From Clostridiales bacterium (lineage in GTDB: Bacteria > Bacillota > Clostridia > Lachnospirales > Lachnospiraceae): a DNA stretch of 64,000 nucleotides. The stretch lies in the NCBI GenBank assembly GCA_022770525.1, contig JALEHN010000087.1, forward strand, positions 1-64,000, in the 5' to 3' direction. A program made the position numbers and the translations under genes. Under the pieces are notes generated by a model. It did not search any database, was not told where the DNA came from, and saw nothing but the letters and a program-made list of their open reading frames with translations. Of this stretch, positions 9,720 through 18,934 are shown piece after piece (within the stretch, counting starts at the first letter, position 1; every line of letters begins with the position of its first letter).

Positions 9720-9748
9720 TTTAAAAAATGTGAATTATGTAGTATAAT
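9720..9748 (+). promoter_or_regulatory. Probable promoter of glgA
   Basis: TATAAT at 9743-9748 with a weak TTTAAA 17 bp upstream. It lies in the 125-bp gap between spo0A and glgA, which otherwise holds only AT-rich sequence and the GGGAGG ribosome site. Confidence 0.4.
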
Positions 9749-9791
9749 AATATTTGTTAAATTATTGACTACTCGGGAGGATTTTATTGGA

Positions 9792-11228
9792 ATGAAGAAT
9801 ATTTTATTTATATCTTCGGAAGCAGTGCCTTTTATTAAAACAGGCGGTTTGGCTGACGTTGCAGGTACATTACCAAAGTCATTCAACAAGGAAGAATTTG
9901 ATGTCAGAGTTATTTTGCCGAAGTATCGGATTATACCGGATCAGTACAAAAATCAGATGCGTTATGTCACACATTTTTATATGGATATGGGATGGCAGAA
10001 TCTGTATGTCGGCGTGCTGACAATGGAACTTGACGGTATTACATTTTATTTTATTGACAATGAACATTATTTTTCAGGAAATCAGGCTTATGAAAGCGGG
10101 CTCTGGGATCTTGAAAAGTTTGCTTATTTTTCAAAAGCAGCACTTTCATGTCTGCCGCTGATCGGATTCAGACCGGATATCGTTCATTGCCATGACTGGC
10201 AGACAGGTCTTGTGCCTGTGTTCTTAAAGGACAGCTTCTGTCATGGTGAGTTTTTCTGGGGCATGAAGTCGATTATGACCATTCATAATCTGAAGTTCCA
10301 GGGTACATGGGATCCGAAGACAATTATGAATATGACAGGCCTTCCGCAGTATTTATTTACATCGGATAAGCTTGAAGCATATAAAGATGCAAACTACTTA
10401 AAAGGCGGTATTGTATATGCGGATTATGTGACAACTGTCAGTGATACATATGCAAAAGAAATCCAGATGCCGTTTTACGGTGAGCGCCTTGACGGTCTTA
10501 TGCGTGCGAGAAATAACTGCCTGTGCGGTATTGTCAATGGTATTGATTATGATGAATATAATCCGGAGACAGATCAGTTTATTCCATATCACTATAATCC
10601 GATTACATTCAGAAAGGAAAAGAAGAAGAATAAACTTGCGCTGCAGGAAGAACTGAATCTTGAAAGAGATGAAAATAAATTTATGATCGGTCTTGTTTCA
10701 AGACTGACAGACCAGAAAGGTCTTGATTTAATTGACTGTGTCATGGATGAAATCTGCCGTGAAGATGTGCAGTTCGTAATTCTTGGTACAGGCGATGCAA
10801 AATATGAAAATATGTTCAGATACTTTGCATGGAAATATCCGGGCAGAGTTTCAGCCAATATTTTCTATTCCAATGAACGCAGCCATAAGATTTATGCGGC
10901 ATGTGACGCATTCCTTATGCCTTCACTGTTTGAGCCTTGCGGCCTCAGCCAGCTGATGAGCCTTCGCTATGGTACTGTGCCGATTGTCAGAGAGACAGGC
11001 GGTCTTAAAGATACCGTTGAACCGTACAATCAGTACGAATGCACAGGTACAGGCTTTAGTTTCGCAAACTACAATGCCCATGAGATGCTTGGAACAATTA
11101 ATTATGCAAAATCTGTATATTATAATAAAAAGCGTGAGTGGAATAAGATTGTTGACCGCGGTATGGCTAAAGATTTTTCATGGAATGCTTCAGCAAGAAG
11201 ATATGAAGATTTGTACAGAAGTCTGTAA
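9792..11228 (+). CDS. glgA: Glycogen synthase (ADP-glucose type, GT5)
   Basis: 478 residues, normal for bacterial GlgA. The N-terminal SSEAVPFIKTGGLADVAG contains the KTGGL ADP-glucose-binding motif; HCHDWQTGLVP and MTIHNLKFQG follow; the C-terminal half has VSRLTDQKGLDL and PSLFEPCGLSQL, the GT-B nucleotide-sugar site. It elongates alpha-1,4-glucan. No other glg gene is nearby, so glgA stands alone between spo0A and a convergent gene; a role for glycogen as a sporulation reserve is only inference. GGAGG lies 11 bp before ATG 9792. Confidence 0.95.
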   Translation: MKNILFISSEAVPFIKTGGLADVAGTLPKSFNKEEFDVRVILPKYRIIPDQYKNQMRYVTHFYMDMGWQNLYVGVLTMELDGITFYFIDNEHYFSGNQAYESGLWDLEKFAYFSKAALSCLPLIGFRPDIVHCHDWQTGLVPVFLKDSFCHGEFFWGMKSIMTIHNLKFQGTWDPKTIMNMTGLPQYLFTSDKLEAYKDANYLKGGIVYADYVTTVSDTYAKEIQMPFYGERLDGLMRARNNCLCGIVNGIDYDEYNPETDQFIPYHYNPITFRKEKKKNKLALQEELNLERDENKFMIGLVSRLTDQKGLDLIDCVMDEICREDVQFVILGTGDAKYENMFRYFAWKYPGRVSANIFYSNERSHKIYAACDAFLMPSLFEPCGLSQLMSLRYGTVPIVRETGGLKDTVEPYNQYECTGTGFSFANYNAHEMLGTINYAKSVYYNKKREWNKIVDRGMAKDFSWNASARRYEDLYRSL

Positions 11229-11252
11229 AGATTCTTTATAAAAAGTAAAAAG

Positions 11253-11293
11253 ACAGTGTATGTGTCCGGGGGGAAGCACATACACTGTTTTTT
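11253..11293 (+). terminator. Intrinsic terminator after glgA, probably bidirectional
   Basis: Perfect 12-bp stem (ACAGTGTATGTG 11253-11264 with CACATACACTGT 11277-11288) followed by TTTTTT. The A-rich stretch before the stem would act as a U-tract for the convergent minus-strand transcript. Confidence 0.9.
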
Positions 11294-11296
11294 ATG

Positions 11297-11324
11297 ATAA
11301 TAGGAAATCGCGATTTCCTATTAT
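11297..11324. repeat. Perfect 28-bp palindrome between convergent genes
   Basis: Two 14-bp arms (11297-11310 and 11311-11324) with no loop. It directly follows the glgA terminator and covers the stop codon of the minus-strand fragment at 11321. There is no T-run on either side, so its role as a second terminator is unsure. Confidence 0.7.
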
Positions 11325-11521
11325 TTAAAGTGATTTTCCATATCCCTTATAGCCAGCGCGACCTGATATGGAAATAAATCTTCCAGTGTTTTTAAAGGTG
11401 AGCCCAGCAGCGTTTTCATTTTCTGTATACGGTAATTTACAGTATTTCTGTGCAGAAACATTGCCCTGGCAGTGCCTTCAAGGCTTCGGTCCTGCCCGCT
11501 TTTGATTGATTGTCTGAGCAA
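11321..11521 (-). pseudogene. C-terminal remnant of a PucR/CdaR-type transcriptional regulator
   Basis: 66 codons that read as the PucR C-terminal helix-turn-helix: TARAMFLHRNTVNYRIQKM, followed by a short tail (FPYQVALAIRDME). Full-length members are 350-550 residues; everything upstream of the HTH is missing, and the fragment starts 7 bp beyond the stop of rqcH on the same strand. It may be a decayed gene fused against rqcH, or an HTH-only protein translated by coupling to rqcH. I favour a remnant because no ribosome site is visible. Confidence 0.6.
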
Positions 11522-11527
11522 CAGGGC

Positions 11528-13396
11528 TTATACCTGTTTGATTTTTGAAATATCCGGATCAATGAGCAGGGAATAGTTCGTATGGTAAATAACAAACCCC
11601 GGAGCACCGCCTGCGGCTTTTTTGACATGTTTTTTCTGTATATAGTCGATTTCAACTTTTTTTGCATCACGGCCTTTGGAATAATAGGCGGCCAGTCGTC
11701 CCGCTTCCTCAAAAGTTGTATCCGGAAGTTCTTCATTTTCAGATTTGACAATGACATGGGAGCCGGGGATACCTTTGGCGTGGAACCACCAGTCATTGCC
11801 TGTGGCAAATTTAAAGGTCAGTTCTTCGTTCTGAATATTATTCTTACCGACGTACATATGAAAGCCGTCAGAGGAAATGTAATGTAGCGGTTTGCTTGTG
11901 ATTTTTTGCTTTTTCTGATTTTTGCCGCCGCATTTACGTCTGATATAACCGAAATTCATCAATTCCTCTTTGATTTCAACTAAATCCTCTTCATACAGCG
12001 CAATATCAAGGGCTGTGTTGATGGAATCCAGATGATCAATTTCGTTTTTAGTTTCTACAGTCAGTTCACAAAGAGCATCGTAAGTACGTTTCAGTTTATT
12101 GTATTTATTAAAGTATTTCACGGCGTTTTCCTGAACGGTCAGCTGGATGTCCAGCGGAATTGTAATTTCTTCGTTCGTATAATAATTCAGGCATGTCAGA
12201 GATTTTGCGCCGTCATTAAGACCGTAGCCGTAAGTATTGATCAGTTCTCCGTAAACTTTGTATTTTTCCCGTTTTTCGGTATCCTTCATCTGACGCATCT
12301 GAAGCTCGTATTTTTTGCGGCTCCGTTCAAGGGCGGTCGTGACGATTCGGCGAAGATCGACAGATTTTTGCCGGATACGGGTTACAGCGCTTTTTGCCGC
12401 GTAAAAATGCTCGAGAAGCAAAGAAATCGAGTCATAATATTCCTGAACATATTCTGAATCGGTTCTTTCGGCAGCATTTGCAGATGCATTAACAGCGGAA
12501 TTTTCGGCAGTATTTGCAGATGTATTTACAGCGGAATTTTCGGCAGGATTTTCAGATGCATTTGCGGCAGCATTTGTACCGGCATAAAGAGTCATTTTCG
12601 TCACTGAAAAATCAACAGGGGCATTATTTTTGTAAATAATATTTGGTGTATATTTGTGGTTTTTAATGTCTGCTATCAAAGCGTCAAATACGCGATAGAC
12701 GGCATTTTTGTCTGCATCGCCAAGTTCGGACACTAAAGTCTTACGGGCGACACCGGCGCGGAAGCAGATTTCTTCAGCGATGGCCGGACTTAAGCCGGTC
12801 AGGGAAGTGTAAATTGCCTTTGCGGTTTCGGTATTTTTGGTATAGACAGATTCGTAAAATGAATCTTTTGTCACAGTCAGCGGATTTAGCTTATTTTGTG
12901 TATCCGGTATGAAATAAGCCCGGCCCGGCAGTACTTCGCGGACGGAACTGACATTGGCGGAAATATGCTTGATACTGTCGATAATCGTATTGTCCGGTTT
13001 GCAGAAAATAATATTGCTGTGTTTGCCCATCAGCTCAACAATCAGCTGTTTCGTGCATAAGTCCCCCATTTCATTTAAGTGCTCGATCGTAAAAACGATA
13101 ATGCGCTCAAGCGAAGGCTGGGTGATGGATAATATTTTGCCGCCGTTGATATGCTTTCTTAAAAGCATGCAGAAATTCGGTGCCACTGCCGGATTGACTT
13201 TATTAGATTCAGTCAGATAGGCAAGGGGCAGGGAAGCACTGGCTGACAAAAGCAGGCGGTATGTGCCTCCGTTATTTTTTACAGTTAAAATCAGCTCGTC
13301 ATTTTCCGGCTGATAAATTTTATTAATACGTCCGCCGGTCAGCAGACGGTCAAAATCATAGACGAGATTTGAAATCGCAAGGCCGTCAAAAGCCAT
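11528..13396 (-). CDS. rqcH: RqcH / NFACT ribosome quality-control protein (fibronectin-binding protein A family)
   Basis: 622 residues. Order: NFACT-N domain (MAFDGLAISNLVYDFDRLL, GGRINKIYQPENDELIL), a helix-hairpin-helix region (GLSPAIAEEICFRAG), a long coiled coil, and the NFACT-R domain near the C terminus (DGFHMYVGKNNIQNEELTFK, NDWWFHAKGIPGSHVIVK). RqcH binds stalled 50S subunits and recruits tRNA-Ala to add C-terminal alanine tails. GGAGG before ATG 13396 fixes the start; an upstream in-frame ATG has none. An Ala/Asn/Glu-rich repeat insert precedes the coiled coil. Confidence 0.93.
   Translation of the reverse strand: MAFDGLAISNLVYDFDRLLTGGRINKIYQPENDELILTVKNNGGTYRLLLSASASLPLAYLTESNKVNPAVAPNFCMLLRKHINGGKILSITQPSLERIIVFTIEHLNEMGDLCTKQLIVELMGKHSNIIFCKPDNTIIDSIKHISANVSSVREVLPGRAYFIPDTQNKLNPLTVTKDSFYESVYTKNTETAKAIYTSLTGLSPAIAEEICFRAGVARKTLVSELGDADKNAVYRVFDALIADIKNHKYTPNIIYKNNAPVDFSVTKMTLYAGTNAAANASENPAENSAVNTSANTAENSAVNASANAAERTDSEYVQEYYDSISLLLEHFYAAKSAVTRIRQKSVDLRRIVTTALERSRKKYELQMRQMKDTEKREKYKVYGELINTYGYGLNDGAKSLTCLNYYTNEEITIPLDIQLTVQENAVKYFNKYNKLKRTYDALCELTVETKNEIDHLDSINTALDIALYEEDLVEIKEELMNFGYIRRKCGGKNQKKQKITSKPLHYISSDGFHMYVGKNNIQNEELTFKFATGNDWWFHAKGIPGSHVIVKSENEELPDTTFEEAGRLAAYYSKGRDAKKVEIDYIQKKHVKKAAGGAPGFVIYHTNYSLLIDPDISKIKQV
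12463..12580 (-). repeat. In-frame minisatellite within rqcH
   Basis: Degenerate copies of a unit of about 18-45 bp (core GCAGATGCATT / GCGGAATTTTC) encode a low-complexity stretch of the type SANTAENSAVNASAN. It falls between the HhH region and the coiled coil, so it is likely a tolerated linker expansion. Confidence 0.7.
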
Positions 13397-13656
13397 AAAA
13401 AACACCTCCATACTGGAAATCATTTGATACTGTGACTGATTATAACATAAAGGCTTTTGCATTCCAATATTTTTCCGAAATTCATTTGACTTCATTTTAC
13501 ATATGCCGTATAATATTTTAGATATAGTTATACAATACCACTATTTTGCGCAGAGATATAACTGTATCCCGATAAGATGAAACGATATACGCGTGACTTT
13601 GATATTTTACGGATCGTGTATGTTGGAGAAAGATTTTGAGGAACAGGTGGAGTAAC

Positions 13657-14535
13657 ATGATTAAAAGTATGACTGGCTTTGGCCGCTGTGAGGTGGCTGA
13701 TGAAAACCGGAAGATGATTGTTGAGATGAAAGCCGTGAATCACAGGTATTGTGATATCAATATCAAGATACCTAAGAAGCTTGGCTTTTTTGAATCAACG
13801 ATCCGCGCGCTGATGAAAAAGTATATCCAGCGCGGCAAGATTGATGTATTTATTACATATGAAGATTATACAGAGCACAATGTATGTTTAAAGTATAATC
13901 AGGAGCTGGCGGCGGAGTACTATGAAAAGCTTTGCAAAATGTCCGAATATTTCGGGATTGACAATGATATCAAGGTATCTCATTTGTCAAGATATCCGGA
14001 AATTCTCACATTGGAAGAACAGACTGTTGATGAGGAGGAACTTTTAAAACTGATTGAAAAGGCTGTGTGCGGCGCATGTGAGAAGTTTGTTGAGACGCGT
14101 GTGATTGAAGGTGAGCAGCTGAAAAACGATCTGCTCGGAAAGCTTGACGGTATGCTGACCATGGTTGCTTATATTGAAGAACGTTCACCGCAGATTGTCA
14201 GAGAATATCAGGATAAGCTGACGGCAAAGGTCAATGAGCTGCTTGAAAACAGTACTGTTGACGAAAACCGGATTCTGACAGAAGTGACGATATTTGCCGA
14301 TAAGATCTGTGTTGATGAAGAGACCGTGCGTTTAAAGAGTCATATCCAGAGTGCGAAGGATACGCTTCTTGCCGGCGGCGGTGTCGGAAGAAAGCTTGAT
14401 TTTATTGCCCAGGAGATGAACCGTGAGGCAAATACGATTTTATCAAAGGCGAATGATCTCGATATTTCCAATAAAGCCATCGACTTAAAAACAGAGATTG
14501 AAAAAGTCAGGGAGCAGATTCAGAATATCGAATAG
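13657..14535 (+). CDS. YicC-family endoribonuclease
   Basis: 292 residues with the YicC N-terminal signature MIKSMTGFGR and VEMKAVNHRYCDINIKIP, and the conserved DUF1732 C terminus (GKKLDFI-like GRKLDFIAQEMNREANTI, then SKAIDLKTEIEKVREQIQNIE, here SNKA). Members are Mn-dependent endoribonucleases; the physiological RNA target is not settled. It starts the run yicC-remA-gmk-rpoZ, standard in Firmicutes. Start ATG 13657 follows GGTGGAG. Confidence 0.93.
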   Translation: MIKSMTGFGRCEVADENRKMIVEMKAVNHRYCDINIKIPKKLGFFESTIRALMKKYIQRGKIDVFITYEDYTEHNVCLKYNQELAAEYYEKLCKMSEYFGIDNDIKVSHLSRYPEILTLEEQTVDEEELLKLIEKAVCGACEKFVETRVIEGEQLKNDLLGKLDGMLTMVAYIEERSPQIVREYQDKLTAKVNELLENSTVDENRILTEVTIFADKICVDEETVRLKSHIQSAKDTLLAGGGVGRKLDFIAQEMNREANTILSKANDLDISNKAIDLKTEIEKVREQIQNIE

Positions 14536-14547
14536 GAGTCAGTTAAA

Positions 14548-14850
14548 ATGGGCAGTTTGTTAAATATAGGCTTTGGCAATATGGTCAATGCCGGAAAGAT
14601 TCTGGCAATCATCAGTCCTGATTCGGCACCGGCAAAACGTATTGTACAAAATGCGAAAGAGACCGGAAAGTCTGTTGATGCGACACAGGGGCGGCGTACA
14701 AGAGCAGTGATTGTGATGGATAATGATTATATTGTTCTGTCTGCGCTGCAGCCGGAAACGATTGCCAACCGTTATAAAAGCAAAAGCGGATATCTTGAAG
14801 AGTACGAAGGGGCAGAAACTGATTCAGAGGAGTCGGAGGGACAAATATGA
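14548..14850 (+). CDS. remA: RemA-family DNA-binding regulator (DUF370)
   Basis: 100 residues; [20 protein letters not shown] and [20 protein letters not shown] are the conserved DUF370 core. In Bacillus RemA is a ring-shaped, histone-like DNA-binding protein that activates matrix and osmoprotection operons. Here it has a 20-residue acidic tail. The stop overlaps the gmk start by 4 bp (ATGA), so the two are translationally coupled. Confidence 0.92.
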   Translation: MGSLLNIGFGNMVNAGKILAIISPDSAPAKRIVQNAKETGKSVDATQGRRTRAVIVMDNDYIVLSALQPETIANRYKSKSGYLEEYEGAETDSEESEGQI

Positions 14851-15482
14851 AAAAACAGGGCATATTGACAGTGATTTCAGGGTTTTCAGGTGCCGGCAAA
14901 GGAACAGTAGTAAGACGGCTTATGGAAAAATACCCGGAAGATTATTGTCTTTCTGTTTCGGCAACCACAAGGGCGCCGAGAGAAAATGAAATACCCGGTG
15001 TTCATTATCTTTATGTGACAAAAGAAGAGTTTGAGCAGATGATCGAGGAGCATCAGCTGCTTGAATATGCACAGTATGTGGATAATTACTACGGAACACC
15101 GAAGAAGTTTGTTGTGGAACATTTAAATAAGGGGATTCATGTAATTCTCGAAATAGAGATGCAGGGTGCTTTAAAGATTAAGAAGCGTTATCCGGAGGCA
15201 CTGCTTATATTCCTGACACCGCCGGACGCTAAAACACTGGAAGAACGGCTTAGAAACCGGGGAACCGAGGATGAGGCGACGATTGTCAAACGTCTTAAGA
15301 GAGCTGGCGAAGAGGCTGTATATATGAATGATTACGATTATATTGTCCTGAATGAAGAAGGCAGGATTGATGAATGTGTGGATCAGCTGCACCGGATTAT
15401 ATGCGATCAGCAGTACAGAGTGGAAAACAGCAGTGAATTTATTCAGGGTATGGCCGACGGATTAAAAGTATTTATATCATAA
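14847..15482 (+). CDS. gmk: Guanylate kinase
   Basis: 211 residues. P-loop FSGAGKGT near residues 10-17, then [19 protein letters not shown] (GMP-binding), [16 protein letters not shown] and [20 protein letters not shown] (lid). It phosphorylates GMP to GDP. Start overlaps the stop of remA; rpoZ follows. Confidence 0.96.
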   Translation: MKKQGILTVISGFSGAGKGTVVRRLMEKYPEDYCLSVSATTRAPRENEIPGVHYLYVTKEEFEQMIEEHQLLEYAQYVDNYYGTPKKFVVEHLNKGIHVILEIEMQGALKIKKRYPEALLIFLTPPDAKTLEERLRNRGTEDEATIVKRLKRAGEEAVYMNDYDYIVLNEEGRIDECVDQLHRIICDQQYRVENSSEFIQGMADGLKVFIS

Positions 15483-15526
15483 ACATAATAATCAACAAAT
15501 GGCGATTTATGGAAGGAGAATGTGAC

Positions 15527-15910
15527 ATGATACACCCATCATATACAGAATTAATGGACGTTGTAAACGGCGAGATCGAAGAAGGCGAAGATCCGGTCGT
15601 ACAGAGCAGATATTCTATTGTTATTGCGTCAGCAAGAAGAGCAAGACAGATTATTGACGGAAGTGAACCGCTTGTTGCCAATGCCGCAGGCAAAAAACCG
15701 CTGTCTATTGCTGTTGAGGAACTTTATGAAGGTAAAGTCAAAATTCTTGGTTCTGATGAGAGTGATGATGATGATGAATTAACACTTGATTATAACAATG
15801 ACGTGCTGGATCTGGGACTCGGTGAGGAAGTCGATGAAGCAAAGCTTTTTGATGACGAAGATGAGTCAGAAGATGATGAAGACAGCGACGACGATGATTA
15901 CAATGATTAA
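15527..15910 (+). CDS. rpoZ: RNA polymerase omega subunit with extended acidic tail
   Basis: 127 residues. Residues 1-75 are a normal omega (PSYTELMDVV, SRYSIVIASARRARQI, KPLSIAVEELYEGKVKI), which helps fold and hold beta-prime. The last 50 residues are extraordinarily acidic, mainly Asp and Glu with Ser (for example DESEDDEDSDDDD), about doubling the usual Firmicute length. The tail is in frame, with the same reading register to the stop, so it is not a frameshift product. AAGGAG lies 8 bp before ATG 15527. Confidence 0.93.
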   Translation: MIHPSYTELMDVVNGEIEEGEDPVVQSRYSIVIASARRARQIIDGSEPLVANAAGKKPLSIAVEELYEGKVKILGSDESDDDDELTLDYNNDVLDLGLGEEVDEAKLFDDEDESEDDEDSDDDDYND

Positions 15911-15983
15911 AAACAGATGAACACGGAGCTGTTGCATGTGGGAAGATTTGCAGCAGCTTCTTTGATATGAAAGGAGAATGCCG

Positions 15984-18200
15984 ATGTTTGCGGATATCGT
16001 TGTGGATATTGCAGCCGGAGAGCTGGATAAAGTGTTTCAGTACAGAGTGCCTGAAGCTTTGGAAAGTGAAATATCTGCAGGCATGCGTGTGATCATTCCT
16101 TTTGGACGGGGAAACAAAAGGACAGAAGGGTATGTGATCGGACTTACGGCAGTGCCTTCCTATCCTGAAGAGAAAATCAAGGATATTGAGCAGATTATTA
16201 ATGATGGCATTACGGCGGAGCAGCAGCTGATTACGCTGGCGGCAAATATAAAAACCGTCTACGGCTCAACGATGGCCGCAGCGTTAAAAACAGTGATTCC
16301 TGTGAAAAAACAGGTGCGTGCCGTGGAAAGAAAGACGTATCATCTGAATATTCCAAAGGAAGAGGCAGAAGAATTACTTGAAAAGCTTAAAAAAGACCGG
16401 CGCCGGACATCGGGGGCGGTGCTTTTGCAGGCACTTCTCTGTCAGGAAAGTCTGTCAAGGACGGCGGTGATTCAAAATCTCGGCGTCAGCCCGTCGGTAT
16501 TAAAAAATCTGCTTGACCGTCATGTCATTGCCGAGGAGACGTGCAGGGTATACAGAAAGCCTGTGCGCATACAAAATGAAGAGACGGCGAAAAAAATGCT
16601 GAATGCCGGGCAGCAGGCGGCTGTGGACGGTATTCTTGCCGCACCCGGCGAAGTTCATCTGCTTCACGGCATTACCGGAAGCGGCAAAACAGAAGTTTAT
16701 ATGGCACTTGTGGAACAGACGTTGGCTAAAGGACAGCAGGTTATTGTGCTGATTCCTGAAATTTCGCTGACGCTGCAGACAGTATCAAGGTTTTATCAGC
16801 TCTTTGGCGACAGAGTGTCTGTGATGAATTCCCGGCTGTCGGCGGGAGAGCGTTACGATCAGTATATGCGGGCAAAGGAAGGCGATGTCGATATTATTGT
16901 CGGTCCCCGTTCCGCATTGTTTATGCCCTTTGAGCGGCTCGGCATGATCATTATCGACGAAGAACATGATGGCGCCTATAAAAGTGAGACGACACCGAAG
17001 TATCATGCAAGGGAAGTGGCCATATGGCGTTCAAAGCTGTGCGGTGCCACCGTTGTGCTGGGATCGGCAACTCCGTCTGTAGCTGTTTACCATAAGGCAC
17101 TGACAGGCGTTTATCATCTGCACCGGCTGACAGTGCGTGCAGCAGCTGACAGTGTGCTTCCGAAGGTGCATGTGATTGATTTAAGAGAAGAGTTTAAGCT
17201 TAAAAATAAAAAAATTTTCAGTGAACAGCTGACAGAAATGATCCATGAACGACTTGCTAAAAAGGAGCAGGTGATGCTGTTTTTAAACAGGAGAGGATAT
17301 GCGGGATTTGTCTCATGCAGAAACTGCGGTTATGTTGTGAAGTGCCGTCACTGCGATGTATCACTGACTGCACATTATGACGGCCGGATGAAATGCCATT
17401 ACTGCGGTTATGAACAGCCGGCTGTGAAAGTGTGCCCGGTCTGCGGCTCAAAGTATATCGCGGCATTTGGCACAGGGACACAGAAGGTGGAAACGATGGT
17501 TTCCCAAAATTTTCCCGGGGCGAAAGTACTGAGACTTGACCGGGATACGACAACAAAAAAGGACAGTATTGATGAAATACTGTCGGATTTTAAAAATGGC
17601 GACGCCGATATTCTTGTGGGAACCCAGATGATTGTCAAAGGACATGATTTTCCAAAGGTAACTCTTGTTGGTGTTCTTGCAGCGGATCTGTCCATGTTTT
17701 CCGGAGATTATCTTGCAGCCGAGCGGACATTTCAGCTGCTTGTGCAGGCAGCCGGACGGGCGGGCAGGGGCAGTCTTCCCGGTGATGTTGTCATACAGAC
17801 TTACCAGCCCGACAATTACAGCATTGTATGCGCAGCTCACCAGGATTATGAAGCATTTTACCGTCAGGAGATTGCTTATCGTGAAATGATGCATTATCCG
17901 CCGTTTTATCATATGCTTGCGGTTTTGGGTGAAAGCAGCAGGATGCCGGAACTTGATCAGGCGATGGCAGCTGTCGGAAAGATGGCTGAAGTTTTATTGC
18001 CTGAAAGTGAAGTCGTCGGACCTGCCAGCGCTTTTGTATCCAGGGCAAAAGATGCCTACCGGAAAGTCATTTATATTAAAAGCCGGACAATGCGGCCGCT
18101 GATTCAGCTGATAGCCGGGATCGATCAGGCTGTCAAAAATGACCGCATATTTAATAAAGTATATATACAGTTTGATATGGATCCTGTAAGCATGTACTGA
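15984..18200 (+). CDS. priA: Primosomal replication restart helicase PriA
   Basis: 738 residues. N-terminal 3'-DNA-binding domain (FADIVVDIAAGELDKVFQYRVP), winged helix, then a superfamily 2 helicase: Walker A HGITGSGKTEVYM, DEEH box IIIDEEHDGAYKSE, GSATPSVA, and a zinc-binding insert with paired CxxC motifs (CRNCGYVVKCRHC, CHYCGY, CPVCGS). It reloads the replisome at stalled forks. ATG 15984 is preferred because AAGGAG lies 7 bp upstream. Confidence 0.96.
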   Translation: MFADIVVDIAAGELDKVFQYRVPEALESEISAGMRVIIPFGRGNKRTEGYVIGLTAVPSYPEEKIKDIEQIINDGITAEQQLITLAANIKTVYGSTMAAALKTVIPVKKQVRAVERKTYHLNIPKEEAEELLEKLKKDRRRTSGAVLLQALLCQESLSRTAVIQNLGVSPSVLKNLLDRHVIAEETCRVYRKPVRIQNEETAKKMLNAGQQAAVDGILAAPGEVHLLHGITGSGKTEVYMALVEQTLAKGQQVIVLIPEISLTLQTVSRFYQLFGDRVSVMNSRLSAGERYDQYMRAKEGDVDIIVGPRSALFMPFERLGMIIIDEEHDGAYKSETTPKYHAREVAIWRSKLCGATVVLGSATPSVAVYHKALTGVYHLHRLTVRAAADSVLPKVHVIDLREEFKLKNKKIFSEQLTEMIHERLAKKEQVMLFLNRRGYAGFVSCRNCGYVVKCRHCDVSLTAHYDGRMKCHYCGYEQPAVKVCPVCGSKYIAAFGTGTQKVETMVSQNFPGAKVLRLDRDTTTKKDSIDEILSDFKNGDADILVGTQMIVKGHDFPKVTLVGVLAADLSMFSGDYLAAERTFQLLVQAAGRAGRGSLPGDVVIQTYQPDNYSIVCAAHQDYEAFYRQEIAYREMMHYPPFYHMLAVLGESSRMPELDQAMAAVGKMAEVLLPESEVVGPASAFVSRAKDAYRKVIYIKSRTMRPLIQLIAGIDQAVKNDRIFNKVYIQFDMDPVSMY

Positions 18201-18230
18201 CGATGAAAATAGATGAGTCATATTTGAGTT

Positions 18231-18333
18231 ACATGAAACATATGAGCCAGATGAAACATATGAGAAAGGCAGAAGCTGCCTGAAGCGGCAGGCAAACGTT
18301 ACATGTCAGTCACATAAAACATATGAGAAAGGG
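18231..18333 (+). repeat. Repeated leader elements before def
   Basis: A unit ending GAAACATATGAG(AAAGG) occurs at 18231-18246, 18249-18269 and 18312-18333; the last copy supplies the def ribosome site (AAAGGGAG). Between copies 2 and 3 lies a small hairpin (CTGCCTGAAGCGGCAG, 18276-18291). The priA-def gap is thus made largely of copies of the def leader. Confidence 0.65.
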
Positions 18334-18342
18334 AGAATGACT

Positions 18343-18834
18343 ATGGCATTGAGAAACATTCGATATGAAGGAGATTCTGTTTTATATAAAACATCAAAAG
18401 AAGTTAAGGAAATGACACCGAGAATTAAACAGCTGATTGAAGATATGATCGACACAATGTATGAGGCAAACGGTGTCGGGCTTGCAGCACCGCAGGTCGG
18501 TGTTTTGAGAAGAATTGTTGTTATTGATGTCGGTGAAGGACCTAAAGTATTTGTAAATCCGAGAATTCTTGAAGCATCAGGTGAGCAGACCGGCGAAGAA
18601 GGCTGTTTAAGTGTGCCGGGAAAATCCGGTGTGGTGACACGCCCGAATTATGTAAAGGCTGCGGCACTTGATGAAAATATGCAGCCGTTTGAAATCGAAG
18701 GCACTGAATTGTTCGCAAGGGCCATGTGCCATGAATTCGATCATCTTGACGGGCATCTTTATGTGGAGAAAGTCGAAGGCGAGCTTCATGATGTATCTTA
18801 TGAATCTGATGATGAAGAATATGAAGAAGAATAA
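18343..18834 (+). CDS. def: Peptide deformylase
   Basis: 163 residues. All three motifs are present: GVGLAAPQVG (motif 1), EEGCLSVPG (motif 2, Cys metal ligand) and HEFDHLDGHLY (motif 3, HExxH-type with both His ligands and catalytic Glu). It removes the formyl group from nascent proteins and sits with fmt, which adds it. An acidic tail ends the protein (SDDEEYEEE). ATG 18343 has AGGGAG 7 bp upstream. Confidence 0.96.
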   Translation: MALRNIRYEGDSVLYKTSKEVKEMTPRIKQLIEDMIDTMYEANGVGLAAPQVGVLRRIVVIDVGEGPKVFVNPRILEASGEQTGEEGCLSVPGKSGVVTRPNYVKAAALDENMQPFEIEGTELFARAMCHEFDHLDGHLYVEKVEGELHDVSYESDDEEYEEE

Positions 18835-18884
18835 AGACGAAAAATAACTGCGAAGAATAAAGATGAAGCATAAAGACGAAAAAG
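18826..18884 (+). repeat. Degenerate tandem repeat at the def 3' end
   Basis: Copies of GAAGAATAAAGACGAAAAA start at 18826 and 18852 with a partial third at 18868. The first copy contains the last two Glu codons and the stop of def, so the def-fmt spacer again looks like repeated gene end. Confidence 0.65.
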
Positions 18885-18934
18885 TCTGAAACTGAATAAC
18901 GAAAAAGAAAAACGTAGAAAGATGGAGGAAAGTT

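Noticed and set aside
14612-14899. Long minus-strand open frames opposite remA, priA, prkC and others
   Set aside because: They lie antisense to well-identified genes, lack ribosome sites and read as low-complexity Ser/Leu/Pro-rich shadow translations.
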